DNA of 10,684 nucleotides, from NCBI GenBank assembly GCA_045631075.1, contig JAZQUC010000114.1, positions 1 to 10,684 of the forward strand, read 5' to 3'. The stretch's first letter is position 1, and the number at the start of each line of letters is the position of its first letter. The DNA is from Fimenecus sp045631075 (lineage in GTDB: Bacteria > Bacillota > Clostridia > Oscillospirales > Acutalibacteraceae). Shown here piece after piece: positions 8,230 to 10,684 of this stretch. The notes beneath the pieces were generated by a model. It saw only the letters and a program-made list of their open reading frames with translations, did no database searches and was not told the origin of the DNA. The position numbers and the translations under genes are program-made.

Positions 8230-8541
8230 ATGGCAGTAATTAAAGTTGATTTAAACAACTTTGCAGAAGAAGTTTTGAAATCAGAAAAACCTGTTCTTCT
8301 GGATATGTATGCTGATTGGTGTGGTCCTTGTATGATGATGGCACCTGAAATTGATGCTTATTCAGAAGAAACAGACGCAGTAAAAGTATGTAAACTTAAT
8401 GTTGATGATGCAACAGAACTTGCACTCACTTATGGTGTAATGAGTATCCCGACAGTTCTTCTTATCGAAAACGGACAGGAAGTAAAACGCTTTGTCGGTG
8501 CAAAGGAAAAGCATCAAATTGCAGAATTTGTAGGAAAATAA
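8230..8541 (+). CDS. trxA: Thioredoxin
   Basis: Small cytoplasmic disulfide reductase, 103 residues, standard thioredoxin length. The active site is DWCGPC with C31 and C34, and the cis-proline loop is SIPT (P74), both canonical. The predicted secondary structure order fits the thioredoxin fold, and no signal peptide or lipobox is seen, so it is cytoplasmic. AAGGTGA at 8217-8223 overlaps the end of the preceding flavoprotein gene with 6 bases to ATG 8230. The pairing with a cysteine-rich flavoprotein hints at a shared redox task, but thioredoxin reductase itself is not in the window. A strong terminator begins 2 bases after the stop. Whether this is the main housekeeping thioredoxin (trxA) or a secondary copy cannot be decided here. 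Confidence 0.95.
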   Translation: MAVIKVDLNNFAEEVLKSEKPVLLDMYADWCGPCMMMAPEIDAYSEETDAVKVCKLNVDDATELALTYGVMSIPTVLLIENGQEVKRFVGAKEKHQIAEFVGK

Positions 8542-8542
8542 G

Positions 8543-8575
8543 AAAAAAGGGCTGATTTTAAATCAGTCCTTTTTT
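8543..8575 (+). terminator. Intrinsic terminator of the acyl-CoA synthetase - flavoprotein - thioredoxin unit
   Basis: Stem GGGCTGATT (8549-8557) pairs with AATCAGTCC (8561-8569), with one G-T pair and a 3-base loop, followed by six T (8570-8575) and preceded by an A-run. It ends the unit 2 bases after the thioredoxin stop codon. Confidence 0.93.
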
Positions 8576-8607
8576 AATGCAAATAGCAGTGCAAAATATC
8601 GATACAC

Positions 8608-8665
8608 TAAAAATAATATTTTTTATAAAAAAACACTTGACAAATGCGTTTTGTTAATATATAAT
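8608..8665 (+). promoter_or_regulatory. Strong consensus promoter with A/T-rich upstream element for tRNA-Gln
   Basis: Perfect TTGACA (8637-8642), a 17-base spacer and perfect TATAAT (8660-8665). The 28 bases before the -35 box (8608-8635) are almost only A and T and resemble an UP element. The tRNA begins 13 bases after the -10 box, as expected for a stable-RNA promoter. The rest of 8576-8607 shows nothing else. Confidence 0.92.
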
Positions 8666-8678
8666 TATTTTTGCTCGT

Positions 8679-8752
8679 TGGGGAATAGTGTAACGGTAGC
8701 ACGACAGACTCTGACTCTGTTTGTTGGGGTTCGAATCCCTATTCCCCAGCCA
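8679..8752 (+). tRNA. tRNA-Gln (anticodon CTG), CCA encoded
   Basis: Full cloverleaf by eye: acceptor TGGGGAA (8679-8685) with TTCCCCA (8742-8748), D-arm around 8688-8702, anticodon stem ACAGA (8704-8708) with TCTGT (8716-8720), loop CTCTGAC giving anticodon CTG (8711-8713) for the CAG codon, T-arm TGGGG / TTCGAAT / CCCTA (8725-8741, one G-T pair), discriminator G8749 and genomic CCA (8750-8752). The U-A first acceptor pair is characteristic of bacterial tRNA-Gln. Transcribed from the consensus promoter upstream and ended by the terminator at 8762. Its last 23 bases plus one are copied exactly at 8914-8937. Confidence 0.96.
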
Positions 8753-8753
8753 T
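8730..8753 (+). repeat. Direct repeat, copy 1: 3' end of tRNA-Gln (att-like)
   Basis: The 24 bases from the T-loop TTCGAAT through CCCTATTCCCCAGCCA plus one T are present again, without mismatch, at 8914-8937 in the same orientation. Sequence diverges immediately upstream (GGGG against ATAA). Copies of a tRNA 3' end in this arrangement are typical of integrase attachment sites. Confidence 0.85.
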
Positions 8754-8761
8754 GAAGAATG

Positions 8762-8794
8762 AAGACAAGTCTTTTGACTTGTCTTTATTTTTTT
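8762..8794 (+). terminator. Intrinsic terminator after tRNA-Gln
   Basis: Perfect 10-base-pair stem AAGACAAGTC (8762-8771) with GACTTGTCTT (8776-8785), loop TTTT, followed by a T-rich run to 8794. It ends the tRNA transcript about 10 bases after CCA. If the following structured patch is an insertion, this terminator probably came with it. Confidence 0.9.
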
Positions 8795-8800
8795 ATTTTG

Positions 8801-8937
8801 ATGGCTACTGGGATTCGAACCCGAGAGGGTCTGAGCGTTAAGAAAACGATATAGTATATCGATTTTCGCGAAGAGCACAATGCGAATTTCCCATTCGCAT
8901 TGTGAATCTATAATTCGAATCCCTATTCCCCAGCCAT
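8801..8937. repeat. 137-base palindromic element with tRNA T-arm-like inverted ends
   Basis: The two ends are inverted copies with a gap: ATGGCT (8801-8806) matches AGCCAT (8932-8937), and GGGATTCGAA (8810-8819) matches TTCGAATCCC (8914-8923). Inside lie three hairpins: ACCC-GAGA-GGGT (8819-8830), a near-palindrome GAAAACGATATA / TATATCGATTTTC with one bulge (8842-8867), and a perfect 12-base-pair hairpin CACAATGCGAAT / ATTCGCATTGTG with a 5-base loop (8876-8904). The whole patch could fold as one multibranched structure. It has no reading frame, no own promoter and no visible target-site duplication. It fills the larger part of the gene-free stretch between tRNA-Gln and the methyltransferase. 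Best described as a miniature or decayed insertion at the tRNA; the nature is not known to me. Confidence 0.6.
8914..8937 (+). repeat. Direct repeat, copy 2: duplicated 3' end of tRNA-Gln (att-like)
   Basis: Exact 24-base match to 8730-8753, containing T-loop, 3' T-stem, 3' acceptor strand and CCA but no 5' half, so it is not a tRNA. It lies 184 bases after copy 1 and directly before the terminator at 8939, which would be the natural terminator of tRNA-Gln if the 184 bases were absent. Confidence 0.85.
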
Positions 8938-8938
8938 A

Positions 8939-8974
8939 AAGACCACTGGAAATATCCGGTGGTTTTATTTTTTT
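8939..8974 (+). terminator. Intrinsic terminator upstream of the methyltransferase (first of a near-identical pair)
   Basis: Stem ACCACTGGA (8942-8950) with TCCGGTGGT (8955-8963), one T-G pair, loop AATA, and a T-rich tail TTTATTTTTTT. No gene precedes it closely except the duplicated tRNA 3' end. Bases 8941-8976 match 9840-9875 at 34 of 36 positions. Confidence 0.85.
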
Positions 8975-8977
8975 GTA

Positions 8978-9006
8978 TTGTTCATTTGTATTAAGTGTGA
9001 TATAAC
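8978..9006 (+). promoter_or_regulatory. Extended -10 promoter for the methyltransferase gene
   Basis: Weak -35 TTGTTC (8978-8983), 17-base spacer, TATAAC (9001-9006, 5 of 6) with TG one base upstream (8998-8999). It starts 4 bases after the terminator T-run. A TTGACA at 9011 has no -10 box at the right distance and is not used here. Confidence 0.6.
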
Positions 9007-9043
9007 TATATTGACAAACTTGAATTTGTAGGAGTGATTGCAA

Positions 9044-9787
9044 ATGGAATGGAATTCAGCATTGTATGATAGTAAGCATGGTTTTGTGGCTGAATATGGT
9101 AAAGGTTTATTTGAGTTTGTTCCCAAAAATGATGAACAGACAATCTTGGATTTAGGGTGTGGCACAGGTACTCTTACAGCACAATTAATAAGTTTTGGAA
9201 ATAAAGTCATAGGTGTTGACAGTTCACAGAATATGATAGATAAAGCCAAAAAGCAGTTTGGCAATATTGAATTTATGGTATGTGATGCACTAGATTTGCC
9301 TTTTGAAAAGGAATTTGATGTTGTTTTTTCAAATGCCGTATTTCATTGGATAAGTGACCATAATACTTTGTTGAAAAATGTATATAAAGTATTAAAGCCG
9401 CAAGGAGTATTGGTATGTGAGTTTGGTGCAAGTGGTAATATTGCAACTATAGAAAATGCTTTTGCAACTGCTTGTAAAGGGTTAGGATATGATTACAAAC
9501 CTAAATTCAATTTTCCTACGGTAGAAAATTTTGGTAATTTGTTGGAGAATAACGGGTTTGTAATTGATAGGATTTATGATTACGATAGACCAACAGAGTT
9601 AAAAGATAATGAAGATGGATTGGTTAATTGGTTGAAGCAGTTCTTTGCTTCGGATTTGGCATTAATGCCTGAATACACACAAACTATGATTTTTAAAGAG
9701 GTTGAGGAATTAACAAGAGATACACTTTTGGATGGGAAAAAATGGGTTGCTGATTATCGAAGATTAAGAGCAATTGCTCATATATAA
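9044..9787 (+). CDS. Class I SAM-dependent methyltransferase (trans-aconitate methyltransferase-like)
   Basis: Cytoplasmic methyltransferase of 247 residues. The SAM-binding Rossmann fold is clear: motif I ILDLGCGTG (34-42), the acidic residue that holds the SAM ribose in VIGVDSSQNM (D59), CDALDLPF (80-87) for the adenine site, and FDVVFSNAVFHWISDH (91-106). The start WNSALYDSKHGFV and the HW-x-x-DH element resemble the Tam (trans-aconitate 2-methyltransferase) branch, but many relatives are uncharacterised and the substrate is unknown. ATG 9044 has AGGAG at 9030-9034, spacing 9; an in-frame TTG at 9038 is only 3 bases from that site and is rejected. By eye count nearly all of about 26 leucines use TTA or TTG and only two or three use CTN, opposite to alaS. 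It is a monocistronic gene between twin terminators, beside a tRNA, which suggests horizontal acquisition. Confidence 0.88.
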   Translation: MEWNSALYDSKHGFVAEYGKGLFEFVPKNDEQTILDLGCGTGTLTAQLISFGNKVIGVDSSQNMIDKAKKQFGNIEFMVCDALDLPFEKEFDVVFSNAVFHWISDHNTLLKNVYKVLKPQGVLVCEFGASGNIATIENAFATACKGLGYDYKPKFNFPTVENFGNLLENNGFVIDRIYDYDRPTELKDNEDGLVNWLKQFFASDLALMPEYTQTMIFKEVEELTRDTLLDGKKWVADYRRLRAIAHI

Positions 9788-9839
9788 TCAAACCCCAATT
9801 TATCGTAATGTTTAAAAATTAATCGCAGAACACACAAAC

Positions 9840-9873
9840 GACCACTGGAAATATCTGGTGGTCTTATTTTTTT
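9840..9873 (+). terminator. Intrinsic terminator after the methyltransferase (second of the pair)
   Basis: Ten-base-pair stem GACCACTGGA (9840-9849) with TCTGGTGGTC (9854-9863) including two G-T pairs, loop AATA, then TTATTTTTTT. It is 34/36 identical to 8941-8976; the two differences are C to T in the stem, still pairing as G-T, and T to C at the stem base. The 52 bases between the gene and this stem (9788-9839) show nothing recognisable. Confidence 0.9.
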
Positions 9874-9874
9874 G

Positions 9875-9903
9875 TTTACATATCCGTTTGAAGTTGATAT
9901 AAT
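9875..9903 (+). promoter_or_regulatory. Extended -10 promoter for the GH30 gene
   Basis: TTTACA (9875-9880, 5 of 6), 17-base spacer, perfect TATAAT (9898-9903) preceded by TG one base upstream (9895-9896). It begins right behind the terminator T-run, mirroring the layout at 8939-9006. A ribosome binding site region AAGGTAGGGA (9924-9933) precedes the ATG at 9938. Confidence 0.8.
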
Positions 9904-9937
9904 TTAGAAAAAAGGTTTTTCATAAGGTAGGGATATT

Positions 9938-10684
9938 ATGAAAATTGATTTAAGGGAAATGAGAAAATTACAGACATTCAAGGGGTGGGGTACATCTGCT
10001 TGTTGGTGGAGTCAGTATTGTGCTGATGAAAAGGCTTCAGATGAAATTGCAGAACTTTTATATGGTGATACGGGTCTTGGACTTAATATATACCGTTACA
10101 ATATCGGTGGTGGGACAGACCCTGAAAATTGTCGAGTAACTAACCCTTGGCGAGTAACTGAAAGTTTTTATAAATATGACCGTGAAACAGCAGAAGGTGA
10201 GTATGACTTTTCTGCTGATAAAACTGCTATAAATATGATGAAAAAATGTCTTGACAAGGGTAATGTTGACACTCTTATCGTATTTGCAAATTCACCACAT
10301 TATTCACATACATCAACAGGTCAGGCATCAGGTAGCCTTATTAATCATACCTGCAACCTTCCTATGTCAAATTACAGAAAATTTGCTGATTACTTCCTGA
10401 CTTGTACACAGGCGCTTATTGATATGGGATTTCCTGTTAAATATGTAAGTCCTATTAACGAGCCTCAATGGAAATGGGGTGGCAGTTATGTGTGGCAGGA
10501 GGGTTGCCATTACGAAACTGAAGAAATGGTGGCTGTTTATCATATTTTTGCTGAAGAAATCCTCAAAAGGGGAATGGATGTTAAACTCTATGGTCCTGAA
10601 AGTGGACAGATGATGGGTCTTACTCCTGATTACATAAAGGCAATTACTGCTGATGAAACAATTATGAAAGTAATGGATATTTTT
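9938..10684 (+). CDS. Glycoside hydrolase family 30-like enzyme, 3'-truncated by the window
   Basis: The first 249 residues of a clan GH-A (beta/alpha)8-barrel glycosidase; the frame stays open to the last base. Seen: FKGWGTSACWW near the N-terminus (residues 14-24, the GH30 beta-1 strand pattern), LNIYRYNIGGGTDP (49-62) with the conserved arginine and glycine run, ANSPHYSHTSTG (about 117-128), and SPINEPQW (171-178), where E175 in the Asn-Glu-Pro motif is the expected acid/base catalyst. The nucleophile glutamate lies beyond the window. There is no signal peptide, since the barrel begins within about 12 residues of the ATG, so the enzyme is probably cytoplasmic and acts on imported oligosaccharides. 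GH30 members cleave xylan, beta-1,6-galactan, beta-1,6-glucan or glucosylceramide; the GTSACWW form recalls the galactanase-like branch, but the substrate is uncertain. Monocistronic start with its own promoter. Confidence 0.88.
   Translation, partial: MKIDLREMRKLQTFKGWGTSACWWSQYCADEKASDEIAELLYGDTGLGLNIYRYNIGGGTDPENCRVTNPWRVTESFYKYDRETAEGEYDFSADKTAINMMKKCLDKGNVDTLIVFANSPHYSHTSTGQASGSLINHTCNLPMSNYRKFADYFLTCTQALIDMGFPVKYVSPINEPQWKWGGSYVWQEGCHYETEEMVAVYHIFAEEILKRGMDVKLYGPESGQMMGLTPDYIKAITADETIMKVMDIF

Noticed and set aside
8801..8937. A second functional tRNA on either strand
   Set aside because: Neither end has a matching acceptor strand, D-arm or anticodon arm at the required distances; only T-arm-like pieces are present.
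8801..8937. CRISPR array
   Set aside because: There are only single inverted pairs and one 24-base tRNA duplication, with no regularly spaced direct repeats.
9011..9016. TTGACA as the -35 box of the methyltransferase promoter
   Set aside because: The sequence 17 bases downstream is not a -10 box and falls in the ribosome binding site; the TGATATAAC site upstream is better.
8654..9043. Minus-strand open frame of 129 codons across tRNA-Gln and the structured patch
   Set aside because: It runs through a complete tRNA gene, two terminators and a promoter; its product shows repeats only because the tRNA 3' end is duplicated.

Overview
The window is A+T-rich DNA from what looks like a low-GC Gram-positive anaerobe of the Clostridia, plausibly a Ruminococcaceae/Oscillospirales gut or rumen fibre degrader. 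This is inferred from the presence of RNase M5 (mainly Firmicutes), the alaS - HIT - comEC - holA run, strong Shine-Dalgarno sites, compact intergenic regions, sigma-A-type promoters and a GH30 glycosidase at the right edge. No rRNA or species-diagnostic marker is present, so the genus is not settled.

Bases 1-5780 are one tightly packed plus-strand run of housekeeping genes: the 3' two thirds of alaS (alanyl-tRNA synthetase), a HIT-family nucleotide hydrolase, comEC (DNA uptake channel), holA (DNA polymerase III delta) and rnmV (RNase M5, 5S rRNA maturation). Gaps are 5-17 bases and two starts (TTG for comEC, GTG for rnmV) are fixed by their ribosome binding sites, so this is probably one transcript. 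The ComEC C-terminal domain has the metallo-beta-lactamase position but no recognisable metal ligands.

Bases 5789-8575 form a second unit with its own extended -10 promoter and a clear intrinsic terminator: an acyl-CoA synthetase (AMP-forming), an iron-sulfur-type flavoprotein and a thioredoxin.

Bases 8637-8974 hold a tRNA-Gln(CTG) gene under a perfect consensus promoter, its terminator, and a 137-base highly palindromic patch (8801-8937). The right end of that patch is an exact 24-base copy of the tRNA-Gln 3' end, and its left end is an inverted, degenerate T-arm. This looks like a decayed or miniature tRNA-targeted insertion. Deleting the 184 bases between the direct repeats would restore a tRNA gene followed at once by the terminator at 8939.

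Bases 8941-9875 contain a single SAM-dependent methyltransferase gene whose leucine codons differ strikingly from those of alaS and other neighbours. It lies between two near-identical terminators (34 of 36 bases match), each followed by an extended -10 promoter at nearly the same spacing. From 9938 to the end runs the 5' part of a GH30 glycoside hydrolase without a signal peptide. The tRNA-to-methyltransferase segment is the accessory, most interesting part of the window.
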